DNA of 64,000 nucleotides from Candidatus Omnitrophota bacterium. GTDB taxonomy: Bacteria > Omnitrophota > Gorgyraeia > 2-01-FULL-45-10. The position numbers and the translations under genes were made by a program. This document shows, in pieces, positions 1 to 7,613 of the stretch. Each line of letters begins with the position of its first letter. Positions within the stretch are counted from its first letter, which is position 1. The stretch lies in assembly GCA_041650805.1 (NCBI GenBank), contig JBAZKM010000001.1, positions 193,501 through 257,500 on the forward strand. The letters run 5' to 3'. The notes below the pieces were generated by a model. It was not told the DNA's origin, ran no database searches, and was given only the letters and a program-made list of their open reading frames with translations.

Positions 1-653
1 TCGCCGGCGGAACTCAGCGCAAGCACCTTCGTATATGTGTCATCGAACCTCACCGTCACCCGGCCCTCTATATTCTCGAAAGTTATGATATTGGGCCTGG
101 GGCCGATAAACCTGTCTGTGAATATTATCCTGCCGCCGCTTATCGTAAATGTCTCCGGCAGTTTCAGTATCTCCGACGGCTTCTTCCCGCCGGTCAGTTT
201 CGAAACGAGCACCCCCTGAGGGTTGCCGGACGGCCTTGCCGCGGCCGGACGGCTGCCGGATCCCGGTTGCACGACCTCCCCCATCCCTTCTATATTCGTC
301 TTACCGTCCCGGGACCTCTCTATCCTGAGGACAAAGTCCTTGAATAACGGGTCGAATATTTCGAACCCGTCGAGCGGGCTTTTACCCATCATGCGGTACG
401 AGCAGGAGACCTTCCCTATCTCAAGCAGGTACTTCTCTGAAGAGCCGGGCGGGTTCAACACCTTGAAACCATCGAGCGATATCCTGCTGTTCCTGGCATC
501 GAACGTTATAGTATCGATCCTGACAAAATCGGGTAGGGCGTTACGTATGATATTTTCGGCGGAGTACTGGATGACACGGTAGCGGTAGAAGTACACCGCG
601 GCGCCGATGGCGACGCAGAGAAGCACTATTACGATGAGCAGACGTCTAAGCAT
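1..653 (-). CDS. AsmA-like membrane-anchored protein (partial, C-terminus beyond window)
   Basis: The frame is open from the ATG at 653 to the window edge, giving 217 codons without a stop. Residues about 3-22 (LRRLLIVIVLLCVAIGAAVY) form one N-terminal membrane segment. After it comes beta-rich sequence with alternating phrases such as RIDTITFD and FENIEGRVTVRF, as in AsmA/DUF748/TamB-type periplasmic proteins. A proline/serine/alanine-rich linker lies near residues 130-145. The family helps maintain or supply lipid to the outer membrane. The assignment rests on architecture rather than a diagnostic motif. An 8-bp-period palindromic repeat separates it from the PAC2 gene upstream. Confidence 0.5.
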   Translation of the reverse strand, partial: MLRRLLIVIVLLCVAIGAAVYFYRYRVIQYSAENIIRNALPDFVRIDTITFDARNSRISLDGFKVLNPPGSSEKYLLEIGKVSCSYRMMGKSPLDGFEIFDPLFKDFVLRIERSRDGKTNIEGMGEVVQPGSGSRPAAARPSGNPQGVLVSKLTGGKKPSEILKLPETFTISGGRIIFTDRFIGPRPNIITFENIEGRVTVRFDDTYTKVLALSSAG

Positions 654-688
654 AGAGGTCACCCGAGTCACAAAGTCACGAATAAAAA

Positions 689-766
689 GTCACCACGTCA
701 CCATGTCACAAGGTCACACGTAAAAGCTTTTACTGGTGACGTGGTGTCTTGGTGACCTGGTGACCT
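689..766. repeat. 8-bp-period palindromic element, copy 1
   Basis: Four degenerate GTCACCNN octamers are followed by a short core (CACGTAAAAGC) and four GGTGACNN octamers, so the whole forms an imperfect palindrome. Near-identical copies occur at 36154-36231 (same orientation) and 40404-40480 (inverted). The left flank (657-683) carries two more GTCAC units. Confidence 0.85.
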
Positions 767-772
767 GTTACA

Positions 773-1699
773 CTACTGTCCTTCTTCGAACAGATCCAAG
801 AACCTGTCCTCGTAGAGCTTATACAGGTCCCACCTGTCGAGCTCCTTCTTCAGGATGCCGGCCTTCGTCTTATCGAGCTTTGCCTCGCGGAACATCTTCT
901 CTATCTTCTCCATGATATAGCCGGGTATCTTCTTGTCCACGGGCGGCGTCTCAGGGGCTTCGTCCTCTATGGTGAAGGCATCCTTGACCTTATCCTCGAT
1001 GACGCTCATGCGCTCGTCCATCTCCTTTATATCCTCGATCATCTCCTGCCGGTCCACCTCAAAGGAGAGGATGCGCTCCAGGGCGTCGATTATGGCGTTC
1101 GATGCCTTCGGGTTCGGGAAGCTTATCGCGTATTGCGGCATCGTCGCCAGGAGGCACAGGGCGTCTATATTCCGTTCCTCCGCAAAGCCGAGGATAAGGC
1201 CGTTAAGCCCGGAGATGTGGCCTCCCTCCATCGGTTTCACCCCGGCCTTCGTGATGGTATCGAGGAGCGCCGCCCTGTTGGCCACGCCGTACACTTCCGG
1301 GGGCTCCCTGTAACTTACAGGCAGCGGGAAAGCCGCGCCCGTGAATATCATCTTCGTCCTGAAAGAAGCGGCCGCCTCGAGGACTTTCTTCAGAAGGGCT
1401 ATCCCCGCGGCACCCTGCAGCTGCACCTCCCCTTCGAACATCACTATATTCTTCTCTTTATCGTAATAGAAGACGTTGCGCGGCACCTCCGCGTACCTGG
1501 CTACGCCGTTCTCGACTATCACCGAATCGAGCACCGAGAACTTATCGATCTCTATTTCGGCTATCTCTACCGTCTTCATATTCCGCCTGAGGTAATCGAC
1601 CGTGCCGAGAGCTACATTACCCATGCCCGGCCAGCCTGCTATCATGACCGGCTCGACCACCTTTATATCTTTGAGTATCTTTATGCCTTCCGGTGCCAT
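773..1699 (-). CDS. PAC2 family protein
   Basis: 308 residues. The N-terminal part has the PAC2 signature (MIAGWPGMGNVALGTVDYLR, residues about 19-38), then the family's GEVQLQG-like strand and a region ending in ISGLNGLILG. The last 60 residues are charged and helical. In archaea and eukaryotes PAC2 proteins are proteasome assembly chaperones or related factors; bacterial members (PF09754) exist but their role is largely unknown. No proteasome gene is in the window. It starts 18 bp after the nuclease gene and is probably co-transcribed with it. The stop codon lies next to the palindromic repeat at 689-766. Confidence 0.85.
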   Translation of the reverse strand: MAPEGIKILKDIKVVEPVMIAGWPGMGNVALGTVDYLRRNMKTVEIAEIEIDKFSVLDSVIVENGVARYAEVPRNVFYYDKEKNIVMFEGEVQLQGAAGIALLKKVLEAAASFRTKMIFTGAAFPLPVSYREPPEVYGVANRAALLDTITKAGVKPMEGGHISGLNGLILGFAEERNIDALCLLATMPQYAISFPNPKASNAIIDALERILSFEVDRQEMIEDIKEMDERMSVIEDKVKDAFTIEDEAPETPPVDKKIPGYIMEKIEKMFREAKLDKTKAGILKKELDRWDLYKLYEDRFLDLFEEGQ

Positions 1700-1717
1700 C
1701 CTGATCCTGTCCGGGCG

Positions 1718-2260
1718 CTATTTGCCCCACAACCCCCGGTTATTCTCCCTCGCCTCTTTCTGCAACTTCGCGAAAGTGTCGGCGAATTTCACGTTCGGGG
1801 GCACAGTCATGACTTCGCCGTACCCTTCCTCAACGATCTTTGCGTTCACGAACGTCCCGTCCTCGAGATATACGTATGCCAGGAGGCGTTTGTACTTATC
1901 GCGTTTTTCGACATCAAAATCGAGGCGCACGTTCCTGCCCGCGCACAGTTTCTTTGTAAAAGATGACGCCCTCCTGCCCAGGGCCTCTATCACCTTCATA
2001 TCCTTACCGCTGCGGCGTGCATCCCGCACGAGCTTGCTATTATACCTCGCCTCGGGCGTATCCACGCCTATAAGGCGGACTTTCTCGCCGTTTGATATCT
2101 GCAGGGTATCGCCGTCAATGACGCGCGTTACCCGGAAAAACTCTTTTTTGGTATGACCTTCCTGCGTGGAGGAGAGCGATGTGACGACCCAATAGAGGAG
2201 CGCTGCCGCAGTGAGCGTAATGACCCTGAGACGCGCCTTCCCGAAGGATCTGTCTATCAC
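1718..2260 (-). CDS. Thermonuclease (SNase)-like protein, membrane-anchored or secreted
   Basis: 180 residues from a GTG start preceded by CAGGGA. A hydrophobic segment at about 12-30 is a signal anchor. The SNase-like domain fills residues 42-180 with VIDGDTLQI (47-55) and RLIGVDTPE (62-70), which supply the Arg, Asp, Thr and Glu of the staphylococcal nuclease active site, and a C-terminal NRGLWGK typical of the family. It probably cuts DNA or RNA outside the inner membrane. It follows the small membrane protein gene after 11 bp and precedes the PAC2 gene. Confidence 0.9.
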   Translation of the reverse strand: MIDRSFGKARLRVITLTAAALLYWVVTSLSSTQEGHTKKEFFRVTRVIDGDTLQISNGEKVRLIGVDTPEARYNSKLVRDARRSGKDMKVIEALGRRASSFTKKLCAGRNVRLDFDVEKRDKYKRLLAYVYLEDGTFVNAKIVEEGYGEVMTVPPNVKFADTFAKLQKEARENNRGLWGK

Positions 2261-2271
2261 GGGATCCCTGC

Positions 2272-2502
2272 CTATTTGGCCTTGCGTCCCCGCTCCGGGA
2301 TCACGGCCATGACCTCTTCGCCGTTACCCTGCGAAGGCAGCTGGACCTTCCGCCACACGCCGGAGTTCACTATCCAGGCGTCGCCGGTCAAACGGTCGAC
2401 CCTTACTACAACAGGAGAATCCACTATGACCGTGTAGCGGAATTCCAGGAGAGCCGCTATGCTCACGACCAGTATTACGATAGCAATTATGATATTTTTC
2501 AC
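2272..2502 (-). CDS. Small single-span membrane protein, unknown function
   Basis: 76 residues from a GTG start with a clear GGGAGG ribosome site six bases upstream. Residues 3-20 (NIIIAIVILVVSIAALLE) form one membrane helix. The rest is a short beta-like domain ending in a basic tail (RGRKAK). The phrase RVDRLTGDAWIVNSG resembles short sequences seen in small uncharacterised envelope proteins, but I do not recognise a family. It lies between the glycine-zipper and nuclease genes. Confidence 0.7.
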   Translation of the reverse strand: MKNIIIAIVILVVSIAALLEFRYTVIVDSPVVVRVDRLTGDAWIVNSGVWRKVQLPSQGNGEEVMAVIPERGRKAK

Positions 2503-2520
2503 GATACACCTCCCGTATGA

Positions 2521-3222
2521 TTAATAGTATATCTCTTCTTCGGAGACGACCTTGCCGCTTTCGTCGTACTTGCGGATTATCTTCTTACGGGTGCCGTCCG
2601 GCATGACTTCGTAGCCCGGCTGCTGGGCCTGCTGGGTCACCTGCTGCTGGGTGGCCTGTCTCTTCGGTATCCTGCGGTAGACCTTGCCGCGCCTCTGTTC
2701 GGCCGGCTGGGTCAACGTGTCGAGGAGCGCATTCCCTATGACAGAGGTGCCGGCGCCTATGAGAGCACCCTTACCGGCGTCACCGCCGGAAGCGCCTGCC
2801 GCTATCGCGCCCGTGCCCGCTCCAAGAAGGCCCTGTTTTATTATGTTGGACGAACCGGACTGCTGAGGCGGTTCCTCGTAATACTCCTCCGGCTGTTCCT
2901 CATAGTAATAATAATCGTCGTCCTGGGCGACCGGCGCGCTGCTCACCCTGCGCGGCGCCGAGGAGGAAGAAGATGATGGCCCTGTCAATGAATCGAGAAG
3001 GGCGCTTCCGATGACCGATGTGCCTGCGCCTATAAGGGCGCCCTGCCCCGCCTTTCCGCCTGAGGCGCTGGCCGCTATCGCGCCCGTACCGGCCCCCAAT
3101 AACCCCTGCTTAAGCACGTTCCTTGTGCTGTCATCCACCCCGTAAAGAGGGACGGCGGCACACATAACGATCACTGCCGCGAGCACCACCATTGCAACCT
3201 GTCTTGCCTTTATCTTCTCCAT
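2521..3222 (-). CDS. Duplicated glycine-zipper protein, exported
   Basis: 233 residues with an N-terminal signal segment (about 8-29). Two near-identical blocks of about 45 residues (near 37-82 and 127-172) each begin KQGLLGAGTGAIAA, repeat G-x3-G spacing as in glycine-zipper domains, and end in ALLD(S/T)LT. Between them is an acidic stretch rich in D, Y and E. The C-terminus (KKIIRKYDESGKVVSEEEIY) closely matches that of the protein at 7614-8024. Glycine zippers pack helices in envelope proteins; the specific role is unknown. AGGAGG lies upstream of the ATG and a sigma-70-type promoter at 3253-3281. Confidence 0.8.
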   Translation of the reverse strand: MEKIKARQVAMVVLAAVIVMCAAVPLYGVDDSTRNVLKQGLLGAGTGAIAASASGGKAGQGALIGAGTSVIGSALLDSLTGPSSSSSSAPRRVSSAPVAQDDDYYYYEEQPEEYYEEPPQQSGSSNIIKQGLLGAGTGAIAAGASGGDAGKGALIGAGTSVIGNALLDTLTQPAEQRRGKVYRRIPKRQATQQQVTQQAQQPGYEVMPDGTRKKIIRKYDESGKVVSEEEIYY

Positions 3223-3252
3223 ATATATCCTCCTATTATTGATTGCCGTATA

Positions 3253-3281
3253 ATTATAGTATTAATTACTTAAAAACTCAA
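3253..3281 (-). promoter_or_regulatory. Sigma-70-type promoter for the glycine-zipper gene
   Basis: On the minus strand TTGAGT (-35), a 17-bp spacer and TATAAT (-10) lie 31 bp before the ATG at 3222. Confidence 0.65.
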
Positions 3282-3294
3282 GGATAATACAACC

Positions 3295-3322
3295 CCCATA
3301 CCCCATACCCTATACCCTACTC
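3295..3322. repeat. 7-bp-period repeat (ACCCCAT/ACCCTAT type)
   Basis: Four tandem heptamers of ACCCCAT/ACCCTAT type. On the minus strand they encode the last residues (Ser-Arg-Val) and the TAG stop of the FAD-linked oxidase. A longer array of the same class is at 31791-31884. Confidence 0.8.
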
Positions 3323-4803
3323 AGCTCTTCCGCCGCAAATATATTGCCCGGGCTGAGGATCCCATCCGGATCGAGCGCCTTCTTCAGCCGTGCCATCTCC
3401 CGGACCCCTTCCTTCCCGTACATCTCCTCCAGGTACCTGTGGCGCGTCTTGCCGATGCCGTGTTCGGCAGAGACCGTGCCGCCCAGGGCCACGCCCTTCC
3501 TGACAAATTTAAGGCAAAGCTCCTGTGAACGCCGCGCCTCGTCTTCGGACCTGGGCAGCAGGTTCACATGGACGTGGTTCTCTCCTATATGGCCGAATAT
3601 GACGTGCTCGATACGCGTATCCCTGAGCAGGTCCGTATAGAACCGCATCATCTCATAAGACCCCTTGTCGGGCACGGCTATATCTGTGCTAAGCTTCCTG
3701 AAGCCGCTTCGCCTGACGATGTCGTTTATGGTCTCCGGTATCGCATACCTGAAGGCAGTAAAATCATCGAGCTCTTTTTCGTTCATGGCGACCCATGTGT
3801 CATCGAGCGAGGAACGGTGGCGCGATATGAGGCGTTCCACTATCCCGAACCGGGCGTCGTCCCTGCCTCCGGGGAGTTCCTCTTCGAAGAATATGGCGGC
3901 CCGGGCCTTCCCGGGGACATTCTTATTTCCGGACCGCAGCATCCCTACGGCGTTCGTGTCGAAATACTCCACCGACAGGACATCGAGCGTCTCCGTCTTC
4001 CTGCCGGCCATCCGCCTTTGCGACATCGTCTTCAGTTCCGAGGCAAAACCCCATGCATCGCGGGGGGCCGTAAAGAAGACGAAACAGCCGAATATCCCCC
4101 GGGGCTTTTCCGCCAGGCCCATCTCCGCTTCCGTTATGACGGATAGGGTCCCCTCCTGTCCGATGAAGAGGTCTATAAGGTCCATACCGTCCCTGGCATA
4201 ATATCCCGCCGAATTTTTCACGTCCGGCATCCTGTAGGACGGGAACGGCAGCCGCAGTAGAGCGCCGCTTGCGGTCATCATACCGGGCATCTTCCCCGAG
4301 AGGAACTTCTCCCCCCGCCTCAGTTCGAGCATAGACCCGTCGGCCATCACCATCTTCAGTCGTTTAACGTGTTTTCGCGTAGGGCCGTATTTAAAAGACC
4401 TGGCGCCTGAGGCGTTTGTGGCTATCGTCCCGCCGACGAAGGCGGTCCTTTCGGTCGGGTGGCACGGGTAAAAAAGCCCGTTCTTTTCGGCGGCCGCCTT
4501 GAACTCCTCCACGAGGACGCCTGCCTGGACCGTGCCGGCCATAGCGCCTCCCGATATATCCATGATCCCGTTCAGCCGCTCCATCGACACCACAGTCCCG
4601 CCGAACGGTATCCTGCCGCCCGTAGTGCCTGTGCCGCCCCCTGTTATATAGAGCGGTGTCTTCTTTGAGGCGGCCTCCCGGACCGCTTCCGCAACCTCAC
4701 CCGCGTCACCGGGGATGACGACCTTTTCGGCGTACCCTCCCTGGAGGTTCGAGCTGTCCTCCAGGTACGGACGCATAGTATCTATGTCGGTCTTCACTAT
4801 CAT
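3310..4803 (-). CDS. FAD-linked oxidase, GlcD / D-lactate dehydrogenase type
   Basis: 497 residues. An N-terminal FAD-binding PCMH/VAO domain carries ITGGGTGTTGGRIPFGG (about 53-69) and the CHPTERTAFVGGTIATNASG region that holds the flavin pyrophosphate. The C-terminal FAD-oxidase domain contains FGHIGENHVHVN and TVSAEHGIGKTRH, typical of GlcD and D-lactate dehydrogenases. The likely reaction is oxidation of a 2-hydroxy acid to a 2-oxo acid; the substrate cannot be told. The C-terminus (ALDPDGILSPGNIF) is complete, but the final three residues and stop come from a 7-bp repeat. It follows the patatin fusion gene after 7 bp. Confidence 0.88.
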   Translation of the reverse strand: MIVKTDIDTMRPYLEDSSNLQGGYAEKVVIPGDAGEVAEAVREAASKKTPLYITGGGTGTTGGRIPFGGTVVSMERLNGIMDISGGAMAGTVQAGVLVEEFKAAAEKNGLFYPCHPTERTAFVGGTIATNASGARSFKYGPTRKHVKRLKMVMADGSMLELRRGEKFLSGKMPGMMTASGALLRLPFPSYRMPDVKNSAGYYARDGMDLIDLFIGQEGTLSVITEAEMGLAEKPRGIFGCFVFFTAPRDAWGFASELKTMSQRRMAGRKTETLDVLSVEYFDTNAVGMLRSGNKNVPGKARAAIFFEEELPGGRDDARFGIVERLISRHRSSLDDTWVAMNEKELDDFTAFRYAIPETINDIVRRSGFRKLSTDIAVPDKGSYEMMRFYTDLLRDTRIEHVIFGHIGENHVHVNLLPRSEDEARRSQELCLKFVRKGVALGGTVSAEHGIGKTRHRYLEEMYGKEGVREMARLKKALDPDGILSPGNIFAAEELSRV

Positions 4804-4810
4804 AATATCT

Positions 4811-6766
4811 TCAGCTTGCGATCAGCTCTTTCATGCGGGAGATATACTTCGAGGCCTCTTCCTCTCCGGACTTTATTATCCTGGTACCCTCATATATCTC
4901 ATACCATTCCACTGCCGGTAGGACGGGATGTATGGCTATATCGGCCGTTTCGGAACTCATTTCGGCCAGGAGATATTCGCTTGCCTGGATGCTGTTCACG
5001 ATCACGTCGAAGATGCTCGTCACCTTCTTTTTCGATCTCTGTATATCCTGGGGGCTCGGGAGCGTATTCACGGCAATGATCTTCGTCACCCCCGCCCTTG
5101 CGAGGACACTCGTCGGAAGCGGGTTTATTATACCCCCGTCCACAAGGGGCCTCCCGGCTATCATCACCGGCTCGAAGACGCCCGGTATCGCTACGGATGC
5201 CGAGATGGCGTCCACGACGCTCCCCTTCTCGAGGACGACCTCTTCGCGTGTCTCTATATCGCAGGTCGCTATCTTGAACGGCAAACGGAGATCGTAAAAT
5301 GTCATGTCGCCCAGGTGCGCATGAAAAAATTTCCTCAGCTCCGCGCCTTTGATTATCCCCTTAACCGGAAAGACAGGGTCTATAAGGCGGAGCGCCTTTA
5401 TCTTGTGTTTGAACTCCATCATTATCTTTTCCATCTCGAAAGAGTCCTTGCCGGAGGCCCATAACGCCCCCATGAACGCCCCGACGCTAGTCCCGGAGAG
5501 CATATCTACAGGGATCCGCTCCCTCTCTATCACCCTCAAGACGCCTATATGCGCAAGCCCCAGGGCCGCGCCGCATCCCAGGGCCAGGCCGACGAGGCAC
5601 CCGCCGACCTCGCGCGATATCCTGCGGACCGCCCTCGAATATTCGCACTCCGGGAAGGCGGACGAAAGCGGACTTCCCGCCTTAAGCGCCTTCCGCCGCA
5701 TCGCATCATCGACGGGCGGCAGTGTCGCATATATGCCGTGCTTGAGCATCTTTGTCTTTTCATCGAAGCCGACTTCGCCGGGCGCCCCGAACTCATTCAC
5801 TATGACCTTTATGCGCTGCGCCATCTCGGCCGATGACTTCGTAAGCTCATCTATCATCTTCTTCGTCGATATCAGGCTCGGTTCATCGGAGGCGGTTATT
5901 ATATGTATTATATCCGACTGCTTCAGCGACTCGAATGTAGTCCGGCCCATGTGCGTGGGAAGGTCCGCCACCACGTAGTGGTAATCGTTGGTCAGATAGC
6001 TCAAAAGGGGCACTATGTGCGTTACGTCCCCGTCGTCGTCCGTACGGTACGGTATATTCAATATGTCTATACCCAGCGGGTGGCGAGCTATGCTCCTTAT
6101 GACGGAGGATTCATTGAAGAACGGCGAGTCCAGGCCAAGCGGTCTCACCCCGTCTTTGATCCCGAGGAGGTCCGATATCTCGGTGCCCTCCCTGCTTATG
6201 TCGAGGAGTATGACCTTCTTATTCGTCTGGGACCTGAGAGAGACGGCCAGATTCACGGCATAATGAGTCGCTCCGACCTTATCGGGGGTACCGAATACGG
6301 ATATGATGGTGCTCTCGAAGACCCTCTTTTCGTGAATATCTTTACGCTTAAGCCGGCGCGACAGCGTCTCGCCGAGACGTATGGCGAGGACGGGCAACCG
6401 CTTCAGCATTTTGTCGAAATCTTTTTTTGGGATCTTGAGCAGGATAGAATCGTTCACCGTTTCAACGGTGGCCGAATGGGGTTCGCTTGTGAGTATAGAG
6501 ATTATGCCGAAAAATCTTCCGCGCTTGAGATATTCCAGGTCCTCTTTCCCTGAGGGCCTCGTTATATAGACCCTGAGGCGCCCTGTGATCACGCAGTAGA
6601 ACGCGTCTGCGGCCTCGCCTTCCCTGTATATAGCGGTATCTTTTTTGTACTCGGCTATGGCGCTTACGGCGGCAACGGCCTTCTTATCTTTCTGCGAAAG
6701 GCCGGCGAAGACGGGAAGCTGGTCTATTATAAAGAGCTTCTCCTGCAGGCGCAGCGGATCATCCAT
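4811..6766 (-). CDS. Fusion protein: cNMP-binding domain, ParA/CpaE-like domain, patatin-like phospholipase
   Basis: 651 residues from the ATG at 6766 (a GTG at 6775 is possible). Residues about 12-120 form a cyclic-nucleotide-binding fold (FAGLSQKDKKAVAA, YREGEAADAFYCVITG). Residues about 155-375 resemble a CpaE/MinD-type P-loop protein (ISVFGTPDKVGATHYAVNLA, VVADLPTHMG), but the Walker A lysines are missing. Residues about 390-570 are patatin: an oxyanion glycine stretch (LALGCGAALG), nucleophile motif GTSVG near 425-429 and DGG near 543-545. Patatins hydrolyse membrane phospholipids, and cNMP-patatin pairs are known from the NTE family. Binding of a nucleotide probably gates the lipase. 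The inserted middle domain is the unusual part. Confidence 0.85.
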   Translation of the reverse strand: MDDPLRLQEKLFIIDQLPVFAGLSQKDKKAVAAVSAIAEYKKDTAIYREGEAADAFYCVITGRLRVYITRPSGKEDLEYLKRGRFFGIISILTSEPHSATVETVNDSILLKIPKKDFDKMLKRLPVLAIRLGETLSRRLKRKDIHEKRVFESTIISVFGTPDKVGATHYAVNLAVSLRSQTNKKVILLDISREGTEISDLLGIKDGVRPLGLDSPFFNESSVIRSIARHPLGIDILNIPYRTDDDGDVTHIVPLLSYLTNDYHYVVADLPTHMGRTTFESLKQSDIIHIITASDEPSLISTKKMIDELTKSSAEMAQRIKVIVNEFGAPGEVGFDEKTKMLKHGIYATLPPVDDAMRRKALKAGSPLSSAFPECEYSRAVRRISREVGGCLVGLALGCGAALGLAHIGVLRVIERERIPVDMLSGTSVGAFMGALWASGKDSFEMEKIMMEFKHKIKALRLIDPVFPVKGIIKGAELRKFFHAHLGDMTFYDLRLPFKIATCDIETREEVVLEKGSVVDAISASVAIPGVFEPVMIAGRPLVDGGIINPLPTSVLARAGVTKIIAVNTLPSPQDIQRSKKKVTSIFDVIVNSIQASEYLLAEMSSETADIAIHPVLPAVEWYEIYEGTRIIKSGEEEASKYISRMKELIAS

Positions 6767-6798
6767 TATCCTCACCTTTCAGTGAAGGCGCATAAAGA

Positions 6799-6840
6799 CA
6801 AGAGGACGGCTCCCTGGAAAGTCCAAGAACCGTCCTCTTT
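6799..6840 (-). terminator. Hairpin downstream of the TIGR04073 gene
   Basis: Arms AAGAGGACGG (6800-6809) and CCGTCCTCTT (6830-6839) pair perfectly around a 20-base loop, directly after the gene at 6859-7203. The T-run on the minus strand is weak, so it may be a processing or attenuation hairpin. Confidence 0.55.
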
Positions 6841-6858
6841 AAAGATCTCCCGGATATC

Positions 6859-7203
6859 TTATTTATATCCGCAGAACGGGCAAGTATCCAATGAAGCAAC
6901 CGACTCACCCGGTGTCCAGAACGTTACTACCTCTACCGCTCCTGCGCCGGTCCTGGTGATCGCGTTCCCTACACCCCTGAAGAAACCGACTATCGGGTTA
7001 CCGCCTTCGGCAACGACCTTACCAGGCCTGAAGAAAATTTCAGTCCATCCGAATGCAACGTTACAAAGACCGCTGCCGAGACGTGAACCCCACGTCTTCT
7101 GCATATCGGCCCCTTTCAGGTTCGAGCACATCTGGCATTCCGCAGACGCTATCGATGCGGAAAGCAGCAGCACCGCCACTACCATTAACATCTTCTTCAT
7201 CAT
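6859..7203 (-). CDS. Exosortase-system-associated protein, TIGR04073 type
   Basis: 114 residues with a signal peptide (about 1-21, ending ASA). The body has the family phrases LGSGLCNVAFGWTEIFFRPG, NPIVGFFRGVGNAITRTGAG and EVVTFWTPGE. Four cysteines flank it (CQMC near 23-26 and CPFC near 108-111), perhaps two disulfides or a metal site. TIGR04073 proteins are found with exosortase/PEP-CTERM systems, and no exosortase is in this window. GGAGG lies just before the start (ATGATG; either could serve). A hairpin follows the stop. Confidence 0.75.
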   Translation of the reverse strand: MMKKMLMVVAVLLLSASIASAECQMCSNLKGADMQKTWGSRLGSGLCNVAFGWTEIFFRPGKVVAEGGNPIVGFFRGVGNAITRTGAGAVEVVTFWTPGESVASLDTCPFCGYK

Positions 7204-7223
7204 CCCACCTCCTTTTTTCCCTT

Positions 7224-7598
7224 TTACAGACCGAGGATCTCCCTGACCCTCTTTACCAGCTTCTCTATATCGATCGGTTTGATGAAATAATCCACTACAC
7301 CGACCGCATAAGCCCTCTTTATGTCGGATTCGTCCGAAAGCGCAGAAACGATTATTATCGGCAGGTCTTTTGTGGCAGGATTTCTCTTTATGGCTTCGCA
7401 GGCCTGCAGGCCGTTTATCCCGGGCATCTTCACATCCATGAGTATCAGGTCGGGAAGTTTTGTGGCGAGTTCCAGCCCCGCCTCTACGGCGCTGGTGGCC
7501 AGGACGACTTCGATGCCGCGCAACTCCATCGAATCCCTCAGGATCCTCAGGAAGTCCTCTTCGTCGTCTACTATCAGTATTCTTTTCCGGGGTGTCAT
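7224..7598 (-). CDS. Stand-alone CheY-like response regulator
   Basis: 124 residues comprising only a receiver domain. Acidic pocket VDDEED (about 10-15), phosphorylated aspartate in LILMDVKMPG (near 55), the conserved switch Ser in IIVSAL and Lys in FIKPID (near 108). It has no output domain, so it must act by binding a partner or passing phosphate on. It lies between the TIGR04073 and glycine-zipper genes with no histidine kinase nearby. A similar receiver is at 61019-61408. Confidence 0.92.
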   Translation of the reverse strand: MTPRKRILIVDDEEDFLRILRDSMELRGIEVVLATSAVEAGLELATKLPDLILMDVKMPGINGLQACEAIKRNPATKDLPIIIVSALSDESDIKRAYAVGVVDYFIKPIDIEKLVKRVREILGL

Positions 7599-7613
7599 TC
7601 TATGATAAGATAA

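Noticed and set aside
1133..1966. Long + strand open frame of 277 codons over the PAC2 and nuclease genes
   Set aside because: It is the antisense shadow of two clear minus-strand genes with recognised motifs; its own translation has no family features. The same applies to the many other + strand frames, including the 499-codon one over cimA.
6766..6775. GTG start three codons upstream for the patatin fusion
   Set aside because: The ATG at 6766 has a better placed AAGGTGAGG region; the choice changes only three residues.
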